The notes beneath the pieces were generated by a model. It saw nothing but the letters and a program-made list of their open reading frames with translations, did no database searches and was not told the DNA's origin. Shown here piece after piece: positions 35,262 to 45,434 of a stretch of 64,000 nucleotides of DNA (position 1 is its first letter; the number at the start of each line of letters is the position of its first letter). Source of the DNA: Chryseobacterium tructae (GTDB taxonomy: Bacteria > Bacteroidota > Bacteroidia > Flavobacteriales > Weeksellaceae); contig NZ_JAUFQR010000001.1 in the NCBI RefSeq assembly GCF_030409875.1, positions 1,240,001-1,304,000 on the forward strand, read 5' to 3'. Made by a program: the position numbers and the translations under genes.

Positions 35262-36500
35262 ATGCAATTTCCCTATCAATTAACTGCAAAAGGAAACTAT
35301 TCCCTTAAAAATGTGCGCCTGGAAACAGGTTTTGAATACGAAAATGAAGAGGTTATCGGAACAAAGACAGGCCTTTTCAGTATAGAAATTGAAGATGGAA
35401 AGATTAAATCGGTAAAGACGAACGATCCTTCTTCCAAAGCAATTGATGCTAAAGGATATCTGATGCTTCCTGCTTTCAGGGATATGCATATTCATCTGGA
35501 TAAAACATGGTATGGCCTTCCTTGGCAGGCACTCTCTTCTAAAAGAAAAACGGTAAAGGATATGATCGCCTATGAACAGGAAATCATTCCTGAGTTGCTA
35601 AAAACCTCAGTAGAGAGAGCAGAACAGTTGATCAGCCTTCAACAGCATTACGGAACTCATTTTGCAAGAACCCACTTCAATATTGATCCTACTTCAGGAT
35701 TAAAATCATTAGAGAATTTAGAACAGGCTCTTCAGAACAAAAAAGATTCCTTTAAAGCAGAATTGGTTGCTTTCCCACAACATGGAGTCTACTATACAGA
35801 AACAGCTCCTTTAATGAAAGAAGTTGCAAAACTAAAAAGTGTAGCTTTTATTGGTGGAGTAGATCCGTTAAGTATTGATGGAAGCATCGAAAAAGTAATG
35901 GATTTTACAGTTCAGTTAGCACTGGATCATAATAAAGGAATTGATATTCATCTGCATGAAGTAGGAGAATCCGGAATGAAAACCATCAATTATCTTATCG
36001 ATAAAGCGATTGAAAATCCTGCCCTTCAAGGAAAGACCTTTGTAAGCCATGCATTTGCTTTAGCTCATCTTTCGCCAAAAGAGGCAGAAGAAATCTCAGA
36101 AAGACTGGCTGCAGGAAAAGTAGGAATTGCATCTTCTGTACCTTTTAAAAAGACAATCATGCCAATCCCGACAATGAAAAAGCATGGTGTAAACGTTTTG
36201 ATCGGGAATGATAATGTACAGGATTTCTGGAGTACTTTCGGATCCGGAAGTATGTTACAGAAAGCTAATCTGATTGCAGAACTCTATGGCTATGCCACTG
36301 AGTTTGCTCTATCGAGAGCATTACAGTTTGCGACTCAAAGTATTGTTCCTTTGGATGATAAAGGAAAACAACAATGGCCTAAAGCAGGTGATGAGGCCGC
36401 AATTGTTTTGGCAGATGCTTCATGTTCAGCAGAAGCCGTTTCCAGAATGTCTAAAATACAAGCCCTGATGCATGACGGGAATCTGTTCTGGAGGAGTTAA
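35262..36500 (+). CDS. amidohydrolase family protein, cytosine-deaminase-like, cytosolic paralog
   Basis: This 412-residue amidohydrolase is closely related over its whole body to the protein at 31923. It shares 'LKNVRLETGFEYENEEV', 'FRDMHIHLDKTW', 'FIGGVDPLSIDGSIEKVMDF', 'GIDIHLHEVGESG' and 'PLDDKGKQQWPKAGD'. All metal-site residues are kept (HxH, His, His, Asp in 'LIGNDNV'). It lacks the N-terminal signal, so this copy acts in the cytoplasm. A strong terminator follows. It is probably regulated by the AraC protein encoded just upstream. Confidence 0.83.
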   Translation: MQFPYQLTAKGNYSLKNVRLETGFEYENEEVIGTKTGLFSIEIEDGKIKSVKTNDPSSKAIDAKGYLMLPAFRDMHIHLDKTWYGLPWQALSSKRKTVKDMIAYEQEIIPELLKTSVERAEQLISLQQHYGTHFARTHFNIDPTSGLKSLENLEQALQNKKDSFKAELVAFPQHGVYYTETAPLMKEVAKLKSVAFIGGVDPLSIDGSIEKVMDFTVQLALDHNKGIDIHLHEVGESGMKTINYLIDKAIENPALQGKTFVSHAFALAHLSPKEAEEISERLAAGKVGIASSVPFKKTIMPIPTMKKHGVNVLIGNDNVQDFWSTFGSGSMLQKANLIAELYGYATEFALSRALQFATQSIVPLDDKGKQQWPKAGDEAAIVLADASCSAEAVSRMSKIQALMHDGNLFWRS

Positions 36501-36543
36501 ATTTTAAGTATATATATTTTTTATACACTTGTTTTTTGTGAAT

Positions 36544-36577
36544 CAGCCATCGGAGATTTTCCGATGGTTGTTTTTAT
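36544..36577 (+). terminator. intrinsic terminator after the amidohydrolase
   Basis: The stem 'CAGCCATCGGA' / 'TCCGATGGTTG' has a 5-base loop and a following T5. Confidence 0.8.
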
Positions 36578-36715
36578 TTATGGATAATATGATGGGAAAT
36601 TTCAATATTTGCTGGGCTGCATCAATAAGGCTGAGTCTACCTAAACTAATGTTGAATGTTAACCGCCCTTAATATTGAATCTTCCTTAAATCGGTTATTT
36701 TAAAGAATCAAGCAC

Positions 36716-36754
36716 AAAAAAAGCCCTCGGAAAAAAAATTCCGAAGGCCTTTTA
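36716..36754 (-). terminator. intrinsic terminator of the receptor/lipoprotein operon
   Basis: On the minus strand 'AAGGCCTTCGGAA' pairs with 'TTCCGAGGGCTT' around a T-rich loop and runs into T6, about 30 bases past the stop. Confidence 0.75.
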
Positions 36755-36781
36755 TGAATAAAATCTAACTACTGTATTATT

Positions 36782-38188
36782 TTATAGATTGAAGTTTGTC
36801 CATCCAGCATACCATGTATCATTAATGTCTGCTACAGCACCTTTGTAAGCTACCTTTTGGAACCAGTTACTTACTTTAGTATTGGTGAATTTAGCTCCAC
36901 CCAATAGTGGTGAACCTGAAGCAGGAGCAAAGTTTGGAGTTGTTCCGGCAGGAGCCCAAGCATTCGTCAATTTTACATCAGTTGTAGCACCTAGGATTGA
37001 GTTTCCACCATTATTGAACCAAGTTGTAAGAAGCTCAATTGAATACGTTGTAGGGGTAGAAGGTCCAAATTTCAAAGGAGTTGTATTCCCTGCTAAAACG
37101 TTGTTTTCAAAGAATAATCTATTTCCTGTAATATTAAGGTCTGTTGCAGTTCCTTTAGTGGCATCAATAAATAATCCTACAGGATATCCTGTGAATACAG
37201 AATTGAATACAGAAATTGAAGAGTTTCTTCTGATCTGTAATGCATTTTGGAATAAAGCATTGATTTGACCTGGAGCAGCAGAATTGATAGGTCCAATTAC
37301 TGTCATGTTAGAGAATGTAGCAGAGGTCTGAGGTGCAGTAGAAGAACCATTTGCATCATTATCAGATTCGAATGCATTAGATCCTGAAACGTCAGCTACC
37401 TGAGAATCTCTTACAGCAATACCAAACTGTACATTACCTGAATAACCATTATCAGTATCGAAATCATCATCAAGACCTTTGTAAGCAATAAGGTGAGAAC
37501 AGTTTACCGTTCCTCCGAACCACTCGAAACTGTCATCATTAGCGTAAGCAACCTCTACATAGTCTACTAGAGTTCCGTTACCTACACCACCAAATGTGAT
37601 CCCGTTAATTTCTTTATCTGGTAAGAATGCATATCCTGCATATTCTACTCTTACATATTGTAATACACCACTGTTGTCAGCAGCATTATTTCCTCCGTAA
37701 AGTCCAAGACCATCAGCATCATTAATACCTCCTTCCATTTCTCCAACACCGTTTTGCCCTTTAAATGTAGCATTGGTAGGAGCATTTCCTAAGATAACAA
37801 GACCAGCCCAGTCACCTCTTTTTGGATTTGGTTTCTCTGAAGTAAAGATAATAGGATTGGTAGCAGTACCTTTTGCCATGATCTTACTTCCTCTAGTAAT
37901 GATAAGAGCTCCATTTTTATCAGCTTCACCTACGATTTTTGTACCTGGCTCGATTGTTAAAGTCGCTCCTTTAGTTACATATACTAGTCCTCTTAGTTTA
38001 TAAATTTTATTAGCCTTAAGAGTAAGATCTGATGTGATCTTTCCTGAAAGAATTAGATTTTCAGTATCTCCTCCATTTCCGTTACCGCCATCTTTAATGA
38101 TGGTAGGGCCATCTTCTTCTATATTTCTACATGCAGTAGTTGACACTAAAGCACTAAGCATTAAAGAATATAAAACGAACTTTTTCAT
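36782..38188 (-). CDS. lipoprotein with parallel beta-helix, partner of a TonB-dependent receptor
   Basis: This 468-residue lipoprotein has the lipobox 'VSTTAC'. After a Gly/Asn-rich linker it has a right-handed beta-helix pattern of short repeated strands ('YVTKGATLTIEPGTKIVG', 'LIITRGSKIMAKGTATNPIIF', 'FNSVFTGYPVGLFID'). It resembles the surface lipoproteins that sit beside TonB-dependent receptors in Flavobacteriia. It lies 45 bases after the receptor gene on the same strand, so it may capture a ligand for it. The ligand is unknown; no SusD-like repeats are seen. Confidence 0.75.
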   Translation of the reverse strand: MKKFVLYSLMLSALVSTTACRNIEEDGPTIIKDGGNGNGGDTENLILSGKITSDLTLKANKIYKLRGLVYVTKGATLTIEPGTKIVGEADKNGALIITRGSKIMAKGTATNPIIFTSEKPNPKRGDWAGLVILGNAPTNATFKGQNGVGEMEGGINDADGLGLYGGNNAADNSGVLQYVRVEYAGYAFLPDKEINGITFGGVGNGTLVDYVEVAYANDDSFEWFGGTVNCSHLIAYKGLDDDFDTDNGYSGNVQFGIAVRDSQVADVSGSNAFESDNDANGSSTAPQTSATFSNMTVIGPINSAAPGQINALFQNALQIRRNSSISVFNSVFTGYPVGLFIDATKGTATDLNITGNRLFFENNVLAGNTTPLKFGPSTPTTYSIELLTTWFNNGGNSILGATTDVKLTNAWAPAGTTPNFAPASGSPLLGGAKFTNTKVSNWFQKVAYKGAVADINDTWYAGWTNFNL

Positions 38189-38233
38189 ATTGTAAGAATT
38201 AAATTATTTTTATTAGATTATTTGAGTGAATTA

Positions 38234-41022
38234 TTAAAAGCTGTACCCTAATGTTAAACTGAAGTTGGTACCTGTTAATCGATCTATAGCAAGAGCATCA
38301 GAATTGTCGTACTTCTTGTTGTTATTCAGATCGTGATAGAATTTAGCGCGACGGTTCAGAATATCAGAAACGTTTAGCTTGATCTCTCCTTTTTTATTCC
38401 ATATTTTCTTAGCTATCTGGAAGTCTAAAAGTGGTCTTGGAGCTTCCCAGATTGGTGGAACCTGATCATTTCCTACATAAAGGATTCTTCTTCCGATCAT
38501 ATTGAATAATACTGTAGAAGACCATCCTGATTTCTCAGCATCATACTGAAGACTTAAGTTGATCGTGTACGGAGACTGCCCCTGCATCGGTCTGTTGATT
38601 CTGGTAGCCTCATCTGTAACTTTATTTTTAATATAAGCGAAGTTACCACCTAATGTGAAGTCCTTAAGAGTGCTTACAAAATCCAGTTTTTTTCTGAATT
38701 CCAATTCAACTCCATAAGCGTCAGCTTTGTCTACATTCAGGTAGTTGAACGTGTTACTTGTTCCTACCCCAGATTGATTGAAGTATAATTCAATAGGCTT
38801 TTTAAAGTTTTTGTAGAAAGCAGCTACGGAAAGGATCTCCCCATTTCTAGGATAGAATTCCCAACGAAGGTCGGCACTTGTAATTTTAGTTCTTTCAATA
38901 TCTTTGCTGCCAATTACTGTAGCTCCCAAATCAAAATCATAATACGCTAAAGGAGAAACCTCTCTGAACTCAGGTCTTACTACAGTTTGTGAACCGGCAA
39001 GACGAATATTCATTTTAGGATTTACTTTGAAAGTTAAGTTAATCGCTGGTAAGAAGTCTGTAACACGAGTGTTTACAAAACGGTCATCACTTCTTTTGGT
39101 GCTCCCTACTAATTGGTCAAAGTTTTCAACTCTTAATCCCCAAATAGCTCTTAACCAAGGTGTAAAGTTGTTGTCAAACTGTAAGTATCCTGCATTAAGG
39201 ATTGTATTGGCAATATATCGGTATTGATTTCCGGCAATTTCATCAAAAGTAAATCTACCGTCTGTTCCAAAGTTATCAGGATTAAAGATGGTCTCAAAAG
39301 GTTGAGCAAGTAATCCCTGATTGTATTTTTCAAGTCTTACAGAGAATGGTCTGGAATTGTATATTCTGTCTTTTACCTGGAATAAATACCCTCCTTTGAT
39401 GGTTTGCTTTTGTCCGAATAAAGTAAATGATTTGGAAACATCACCTCCTGCATTATACAGGTAATCGCTCAATGTAGAATAGAAAACACTTCCTGATTTC
39501 TGGGAAAGACCATTAGAGATCAAAGCCAGATAAGGACTTCCTTCCATATTCGTATATTGGTTATACTGCAAACGCTGTAGCAAAGGAATATACTGATCAA
39601 GGATCCCGAAGCTTCCGTACCAGTTTACGGTAAGTCCGCCAAGAGCATCTATTTTATGTGTTCCGGTAAGAGTTGAATTATAGAATATCGTTTGTTTGAA
39701 TCCTATTTCCCTTGCCTGAATATTGGTTCCGTTAATGGGGTCAAATTCAAAATCTTTTCCAGTTCTGAAAGACATGTGGTTCACCGTATTATTGGTGATG
39801 ATGTTCTTTAAGGATATTTGTTATTGCTGTTAAACTTTAAAGCAAGATTCAACATCCCGCCTAGAATAACATCGTTGGTATACTTTTCTGTATAATAATC
39901 AAAGTTTGTATTGGCAATTTCGTCGTTAATAGTGAAGAAACGGTTGTTGGTTACGGTTCTTCTTTTGTTGTTACTATAATTTAAAACTGCAATAACTCCT
40001 AAATCTTTTCCAAATACCTTTGTATTGAAACCTCCATCTACCTGTAAGCTTACATTTTCAGGATAGCCCAACGTATTGAAGCCTAAGTTTTTAGTAAATC
40101 CTTTTCCAATATCTGTTTTTTGACCTTCATTCAAAATACTGAAGGCATTCTTTGCAGGCATATTGGTAGGTAGTTTTCTGTAACCGTCATCGATTCCCAG
40201 GAAATCCCATTTTCCTCCTTTTTGCATAAAGAACTCATGGTTCATGGTAATGTTATTACCTCCCACACCTACTTGTACATTGAAGAAATCTTTATTAGGA
40301 ATATCTTTAGTATTTACCTGGATCAAACCACCTCCCCATTCACCAGTATACTCAGGAATGAAGGTTTTATTGATAACAAGCGTTTCGATAACGTTAGCAG
40401 GGAAAAGATCAAATGAGAAAGTCTTTCTGTCCGGCTCTGTACTGGATAACTGAATACCATTTAGCATGGCTTGGTTATAACGATCAGATAATCCTCTTAC
40501 AACGATATATTTTCCATCGAATAAACTCACTCCGGAAACTCTTTTCAGAACTTCACCTGTGTTTCTGTCTGGACTTCTTTTAATAGCTTCAACACCGATA
40601 ACCTGAGAAACTACCCCTGCATTTTTTTGCAATCCGATGGTAGAGGCTATGGTTTCTTTTCTCGCATTAGATTTGATTACAACTCCCTCAATTTCTTTTT
40701 CTTTGGCAGTTGGCTTTTCCAGCACAATATCAAGGTGAGTGTTACCATCATTTTTTACAATAACTTCACTGATCTCCTTTTTGTTGTATCCATTAGAACT
40801 TACCGTTATTATATAATTGGTACCGGGAGAAAGGTTGATAGAGTAGTATCCTGAAAGGTCAGTGACTACTTCCTTGTCATTTACCTTTACTTTTACCCCC
40901 TCTATAGGAGTGTTGTCTTTCTCGTCCAATACCCTACCTTCAAGAATCTGGCTTTGTGCGAAAGCATAGCCAGCAGAAAACAAGGCAAGTAGCACAATGC
41001 TCTTGTGGAGTTGTTTTTTCAT
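38234..41022 (-). CDS. TonB-dependent outer-membrane receptor (frameshifted as sequenced)
   Basis: Two frames (41022-39808 and the rest to 38234) join into about 929 residues. The break is at 39817-39819, where one missing A on the coding strand turns 'NSNNKISLKNIITNNTVNHM' into a stop. The order is: signal peptide ('LLALFSAGYAFAQ'), carboxypeptidase-like regulatory domain ('LEGRVLDEKDNTPIEGVKV'), plug ('RSPDRNTGEVLKRVSGVSLFDGKYIVVRGLSDRYN') and beta barrel, ending in 'LTGTNFSLTLGYSF' with a terminal Phe. It imports an unknown ligand across the outer membrane using TonB. It is divergent from a two-component system gene. Confidence 0.88.
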
Positions 41023-41318
41023 TATTACTTCTTTTACTTCTTTTTCAAGGGCAAAATAAGGGCTAAGTTTTTAAGAAAACTTTAGGAGAATTTTAATTAA
41101 TTATGAAATTTATATGAATAGATAATAGGGCTTTCGGGTTATTGATCTTTGTTTTTTTAATCAAATTATATTGTTTGTTTTTTAGAAAATGTTTCGTATA
41201 TTTGATTTTAATGTATTTATTTATTGGTTTTATTGATGATTTGTTATTTTTATGAAAAGGTTTAGTCTTTTAATAATTAGTTAACATTGGAAAAATAGAT
41301 GAAATCAATGAAAATAGT

Positions 41319-41326
41319 TACTTTTG
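41319..41326 (+). promoter_or_regulatory. possible -7 promoter element of the response regulator gene
   Basis: TACTTTTG fits TAnnTTTG and lies 22 bases before the start, but I see no TTG at the proper distance upstream. The 325-base gap to the divergent receptor gene holds no other recognisable element. Confidence 0.4.
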
Positions 41327-41347
41327 TGGGAATTCTTAAACTAGAAG

Positions 41348-42022
41348 ATGAGCAAAAAAATTCTTTTAATAGACGACGAACTGGACATTTTAGAGATTCT
41401 ATCTTATAACTTAGAAAAGGAAGGATATGAGATCTATACAGCTACCAATGGTAATGAAGGAATAGAAAAAGCAAAGGAAATTATTCCGGATCTTATTCTA
41501 TTAGACGTAATGATGCCTGAAAAAGATGGTATTGAAACTTGTCAGGAACTTCGTAAAGTGAAAGAACTCCAAAAAACACTTATTGTTTTTCTTTCCGCAA
41601 GAAGCGAAGAATTTTCTCAATTGGCAGGCTTCCAGGCAGGAGCTAACGATTATGTTGTAAAGCTAATCAAACCGAAAATCCTTACCTCTAAAGTAAATGC
41701 TTTATTACAGCTAACCTCTCAGGTTTCTGATAATGCCAAATTGATCGAAATCGGAGATCTTGTCATTGATAAAGATAACTTCAGAGTTTCCAAAAGCGGG
41801 CAGCAGTTTCTTCTTCCCAAAAAAGAGTTTGATTTACTTTATCTTTTGGCTTCCAACACTGAGAAGGTATTTAAAAGAGAAGAAATTCTTGAAAAAGTTT
41901 GGGGAAATGATGTTATTGTAGGAGAAAGAACGATTGATGTTCACATCAGAAGACTAAGAGAGAAATTGGGGATCAATACCATTCAGACTTTAAAAGGGAT
42001 AGGGTATAAGCTTATCGTTTAA
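41348..42022 (+). CDS. OmpR/PhoB-type response regulator lacking the conserved cis-proline
   Basis: This 224-residue regulator has a receiver domain (1-120) and a winged-helix DNA-binding domain (about 128-224; 'EFDLLYLLASNTEKVFKREEILEKVWG' and 'RTIDVHIRRLREKLG'). The phosphoacceptor is D53 in 'LLLDVMMPEKDG', with acidic D10/E11, S83 and K105 in place. After K105 comes Leu106 where nearly all receivers have Pro ('KP'); the codon is CTA instead of CCN. A sensor kinase gene follows 47 bases downstream. The control target may include the divergent TonB receptor; that is inference. Confidence 0.9.
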   Translation: MSKKILLIDDELDILEILSYNLEKEGYEIYTATNGNEGIEKAKEIIPDLILLDVMMPEKDGIETCQELRKVKELQKTLIVFLSARSEEFSQLAGFQAGANDYVVKLIKPKILTSKVNALLQLTSQVSDNAKLIEIGDLVIDKDNFRVSKSGQQFLLPKKEFDLLYLLASNTEKVFKREEILEKVWGNDVIVGERTIDVHIRRLREKLGINTIQTLKGIGYKLIV

Positions 42023-42069
42023 TTGCTTAGGAACCTTATCTTTACGTTCAATATTAAAACTTTGTAAAA

Positions 42070-43101
42070 TTGAAATTTTACAGGCTTACGCTCATTGCCT
42101 CCTGTCTGTTGACGTTGGTAATGCTTTTTCTGGTGGTCATTTTCGATTCACTAAAAGATATTTATTATGAGACCCCCTTATTTAAGACGGGTCTTTTAAT
42201 CTGTGTAATTCTTATCTTTATTATCAACTGTGTCGTATTGGAATTGCTTTTCAATTATTACGGAAGAAAGCAGGTGAAAGGACTTTCCGGAATTCTGCCT
42301 CAGGAAATGGTTCATAATAACGATGAAAATATTACGATCAAAGAGCTGGGGGAAAGATTCTCAGATCTCAATCAGCAGCAAGCCACCGAAATCGATATGA
42401 TGAAGGAAATGGAAAGCTACCGTAAAGAATATATCGGTAACGTTTCTCATGAACTTAAAACTCCGTTATTTTCTATCCAAGGGTATGTAGAAACGCTAAG
42501 AGACGGTGGAGTGGATAATCTAACGATTCGGGATAAATATCTTGAAAGGATTGATATATCTGTAGAAAGGCTTATTGCCATTGTTACAGACCTTGATATG
42601 ATCAACAGGCTTGAAGCAGGAGAGATCAATCTTACTGTTTCCAAGTTCGATGTCAATCTTTTAATCAAGGAGATTTTTGATCTGCTTGAATTTGAAGCTG
42701 AAAAACACAATACGACATTACAGATTCAGACGCTGAATCCACAGATTTTTGTAGAAGCCGATAAACAAAAAATTTCTCAGGTTTTTATCAACCTTATTTC
42801 CAATGCCATTCACTATGCCAATAGACAAGAAGCAAAGGTGATTGTTAAAACCAGTGTTTTAAAAAATAAAGTACTGATTGAAGTTATTGATAACGGAATG
42901 GGGATCAAATCCGAAATTCTTCCAAGGATCTTCGAGCGTTTCTATCGTGTAGAAACCAGCAGAAGCAGGAGAGAAGGCGGTTCAGGATTAGGACTTGCCA
43001 TCGTAAAACATATCCTTGAAGCTCATAACGAAAACATTACCGTAGAAAGTGTTTACCTTGAAGGTACCAAATTTAGTTTTATGCTTGAAAAAAGTAAATA
43101 A
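42070..43101 (+). CDS. sensor histidine kinase
   Basis: This 343-residue kinase has two transmembrane helices near residues 7-27 and 41-63 with only a short periplasmic loop between them, so the stimulus is likely sensed in the membrane or through a partner. The HisKA domain holds H127 in 'NVSHELKTPLFSI'. The ATPase domain has 'QVFINLISNAIHYA' (N box), 'EVIDNGMGI' (G1) and 'GGSGLGLAIVKHI' (G2). It is the cognate partner of the regulator just upstream. It starts at TTG; no ATG is available before the first membrane helix. The layout resembles PhoR-like kinases lacking a PAS domain. Confidence 0.9.
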   Translation: MKFYRLTLIASCLLTLVMLFLVVIFDSLKDIYYETPLFKTGLLICVILIFIINCVVLELLFNYYGRKQVKGLSGILPQEMVHNNDENITIKELGERFSDLNQQQATEIDMMKEMESYRKEYIGNVSHELKTPLFSIQGYVETLRDGGVDNLTIRDKYLERIDISVERLIAIVTDLDMINRLEAGEINLTVSKFDVNLLIKEIFDLLEFEAEKHNTTLQIQTLNPQIFVEADKQKISQVFINLISNAIHYANRQEAKVIVKTSVLKNKVLIEVIDNGMGIKSEILPRIFERFYRVETSRSRREGGSGLGLAIVKHILEAHNENITVESVYLEGTKFSFMLEKSK

Positions 43102-43153
43102 TTCCGGCAAAATGTAAGAAAAAAAAATATTTTAAAAAATCCTGAAATATTTT

Positions 43154-43182
43154 TTTGTCACATGTCATTTATTATATATTTG
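43154..43182 (+). promoter_or_regulatory. Bacteroidetes-type promoter
   Basis: TTTG at 43154-43157 is followed, 17 bases on, by TATATTTG at 43175-43182. It lies 53 bases upstream of the next gene. Confidence 0.65.
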
Positions 43183-43234
43183 CACCAGAGATTTATCATA
43201 ATTATAAAGGCAAAAAGTAATTTAAGAAACTGAT

Positions 43235-43828
43235 ATGGTTTACAAAATCCGCGTAATATTAGATGCGAAAGAGGATATTTTCCGTGATATTGAAGTTAAG
43301 GGAAAACAAACGTTATGGAACTTACATTTAGGAATTAAAAGTGCATTCAATCTGCATGGAGACGAGCTTTCTACTTTTAATCTGTTAGAAGAAGACGGAA
43401 CGATCGTAAAAAGTGTCCCATTGGAAGATATGAGCGATGATGGTGATGGTGAGATTATGTCAGACGTATACATTGATGAAGCTTTTGAAAGTAAAGGCGA
43501 CAAAGCACAATTCCAATATGGACTTCTTGATCTTTGGGAATTCTTCTGTGAGCTTGTAGAAGTAGTTGATGAAAAGAAAGGGGTGATCTATCCGATTACG
43601 GCATATAGATTCGGAAATGTTCCTTTAAAAGCTCCTAGTAAAAATGGGTCAGGAGGATCTAAAAAGAAATCAGCAATGCCTTTGGCAGACGATGAGTTTG
43701 GTTTCGATGAAGATTTTGGAGCAAGCGGAAACTTTTCTGATGAAGATGACAGCTACGATGACGACGAAGAAGATGACTACAACGACGACGTCTTTGATGA
43801 AGAAGATGACAACGATGACGAAAGATAA
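43235..43828 (+). CDS. plasmid pRiA4b ORF-3 family protein with acidic tail
   Basis: This 197-residue protein has an ORF-3-like domain in its first 130 residues: 'YKIRVILDAKEDIFRDIEVKGKQTLWNLHLGIKSAF' at the start, a 'DLWEFFCELVEVV' helix and 'YPITAYRFGNVPLKAP' at the end. A flexible Ser/Lys linker and a strongly acidic Asp/Glu-rich tail of about 40 residues follow. The family is found on plasmids and in chromosomes and has no known reaction. It has its own promoter and terminator and shows no sign of being mobile here. Confidence 0.75.
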   Translation: MVYKIRVILDAKEDIFRDIEVKGKQTLWNLHLGIKSAFNLHGDELSTFNLLEEDGTIVKSVPLEDMSDDGDGEIMSDVYIDEAFESKGDKAQFQYGLLDLWEFFCELVEVVDEKKGVIYPITAYRFGNVPLKAPSKNGSGGSKKKSAMPLADDEFGFDEDFGASGNFSDEDDSYDDDEEDDYNDDVFDEEDDNDDER

Positions 43829-43848
43829 GATGTAGATATAGAAATATC

Positions 43849-43877
43849 GCCCCGGATTTTTAATCCGGGGCTTTTTT
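43849..43877 (+). terminator. intrinsic terminator
   Basis: The strong stem 'GCCCCGGAT' / 'ATCCGGGGC' with a short T-rich loop is followed by T6. Confidence 0.85.
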
Positions 43878-44084
43878 ATGGAATAAAGTCAAAAGAATTA
43901 AGATTGTAAGGAGATAAACGAGATTCATCCTTTTACTGCCTTAAAAAGATGGCAGAAACTTACTGAAATTTTGTGTTAAATTAAAACGATCTATCATCTG
44001 TATTATTTTAAAAGTACTTTGGCAATTTTATCATTTAGCCCTCTTCCCTGAAAAACAATCCTTATTTTTGTTAAAAATAGATTA

Positions 44085-45434
44085 ATGAAGAAATTAATTT
44101 TATTAGCCGCAATTGGTCTGGGAATTGTTTCCTGTACCACTCAAAAAAATACAAGGAAGATGACAGAATTGCCAAAAGAATGGAAACATACTACAAATAT
44201 CTACGAAGTAAATATCAGACAATATACTCAGGAAGGAACTTTTAAAGCATTTGCAAAAGAAATGCCCCGCCTGAAAGCTATGGGAGTAAGAACACTTTGG
44301 TTTATGCCCATTACTCCAATTGCCCAACAGAATAAAAAAGGAAGTCTGGGGAGTCCTTATGCAGCAGCAGATTATACCTCTATCAATCCTGAATTCGGAA
44401 CCATGGAGGATTTTAAAGCGATGGTGAATGAAGCACACAGGCTAGGATTCAAAGTGATTATAGATTGGGTCGCTAATCACACTGGCTGGGATCACGTTTG
44501 GACAAAAACTCACCCTGAATTTTACCTGAAAGATGCAGATGGAAAATTCCATATAGCCTCAGGAATGGATGATATTATCGAGTTGGATTATAAAAACCAG
44601 GAAATGCGCCAGGCAATGATTGATGCTATGAAATTCTGGGTAACAGAAACGGATATCGATGGTTTCAGATGTGATTTGGCTTCATGGGTAGAAGTAGATT
44701 TCTGGCAACAGGCACGTCCTGAAGTAGAGAAAGTAAAGCCACTTTTCTGGTTAGGAGAATTTGATGAATTGGAAAGCCCGGAATATGGAAAAGTTTTCGA
44801 TGCCAGTTATTCATGGAAATGGATGCATAAATCTGCCGATTATTACAAAAAGAATGAGCCGCTTCAGGAATTGAAAGATCTATTGGTGCAGTATTCTAAT
44901 ATTGGAGATAATTCAATGAGAGCCTGGTTTACCGCTAATCATGATGAGAACTCATGGAATGGAACAGAATATGAAAAGTATGCCGTGATTGCAAAACCTA
45001 TGGCCGTATTTTCAGCCACATGGAATGGGGTTCCCTTATTGTATTCCGGTCAGGAATTGCCTAATATGAAGAGACTCGAGTTCTTCGAGAAAGATCCGAT
45101 CAAATGGACGAAAACGTATCAGGTAGCCGATTTCTATAAAATATTATTGGATCTAAAGGCGTTCAATCCGGCTTTAAGAGGTGGTGATCCGAATGTGACC
45201 ACTTATTTATTGAACACAACTGCCAATGACAAGATTTTAGCATATGTAAGAAAAAATGGAAAAGATGAAGTGCTGGTTGTTTTAAATATGTCAAAAGAAC
45301 CCGTAAACTTTACCATTGAAGATGGAAATATATCAGGAACATTCAAAAACGTATTCGAAAAAACAAGAAGAAATTTTGATGAAGGAAAAGATTTTAATTT
45401 TAAAGTTTCAGATTATGCTGTATTTGAAAAATAG
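44085..45434 (+). CDS. GH13 alpha-amylase family lipoprotein
   Basis: This 449-residue lipoprotein has the lipobox 'LGIVSC' and a GH13 barrel. The conserved regions are complete: 'VIIDWVANH' (region I), 'GFRCDLASW' with nucleophile D197 (region II), 'WLGEFDE' with acid/base E225 (region III) and 'FTANHDENS' with D287 (region IV). A short C-terminal beta domain follows. It should cleave alpha-1,4-glucans or maltodextrins at the cell surface or periplasm. It is not next to the susC/susD genes, so it may act alone. Confidence 0.92.
   Translation: MKKLILLAAIGLGIVSCTTQKNTRKMTELPKEWKHTTNIYEVNIRQYTQEGTFKAFAKEMPRLKAMGVRTLWFMPITPIAQQNKKGSLGSPYAAADYTSINPEFGTMEDFKAMVNEAHRLGFKVIIDWVANHTGWDHVWTKTHPEFYLKDADGKFHIASGMDDIIELDYKNQEMRQAMIDAMKFWVTETDIDGFRCDLASWVEVDFWQQARPEVEKVKPLFWLGEFDELESPEYGKVFDASYSWKWMHKSADYYKKNEPLQELKDLLVQYSNIGDNSMRAWFTANHDENSWNGTEYEKYAVIAKPMAVFSATWNGVPLLYSGQELPNMKRLEFFEKDPIKWTKTYQVADFYKILLDLKAFNPALRGGDPNVTTYLLNTTANDKILAYVRKNGKDEVLVVLNMSKEPVNFTIEDGNISGTFKNVFEKTRRNFDEGKDFNFKVSDYAVFEK

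Noticed and set aside
37773..38003. Plus-strand frame inside the beta-helix lipoprotein gene
   Set aside because: The opposite strand encodes a clear lipoprotein with regular repeats; the plus frame has no start context or homology.
43235..43828. Mobile element because of the plasmid pRiA4b ORF-3 name
   Set aside because: No transposase, terminal repeats or odd composition accompany it, and it has its own promoter and terminator of local type.
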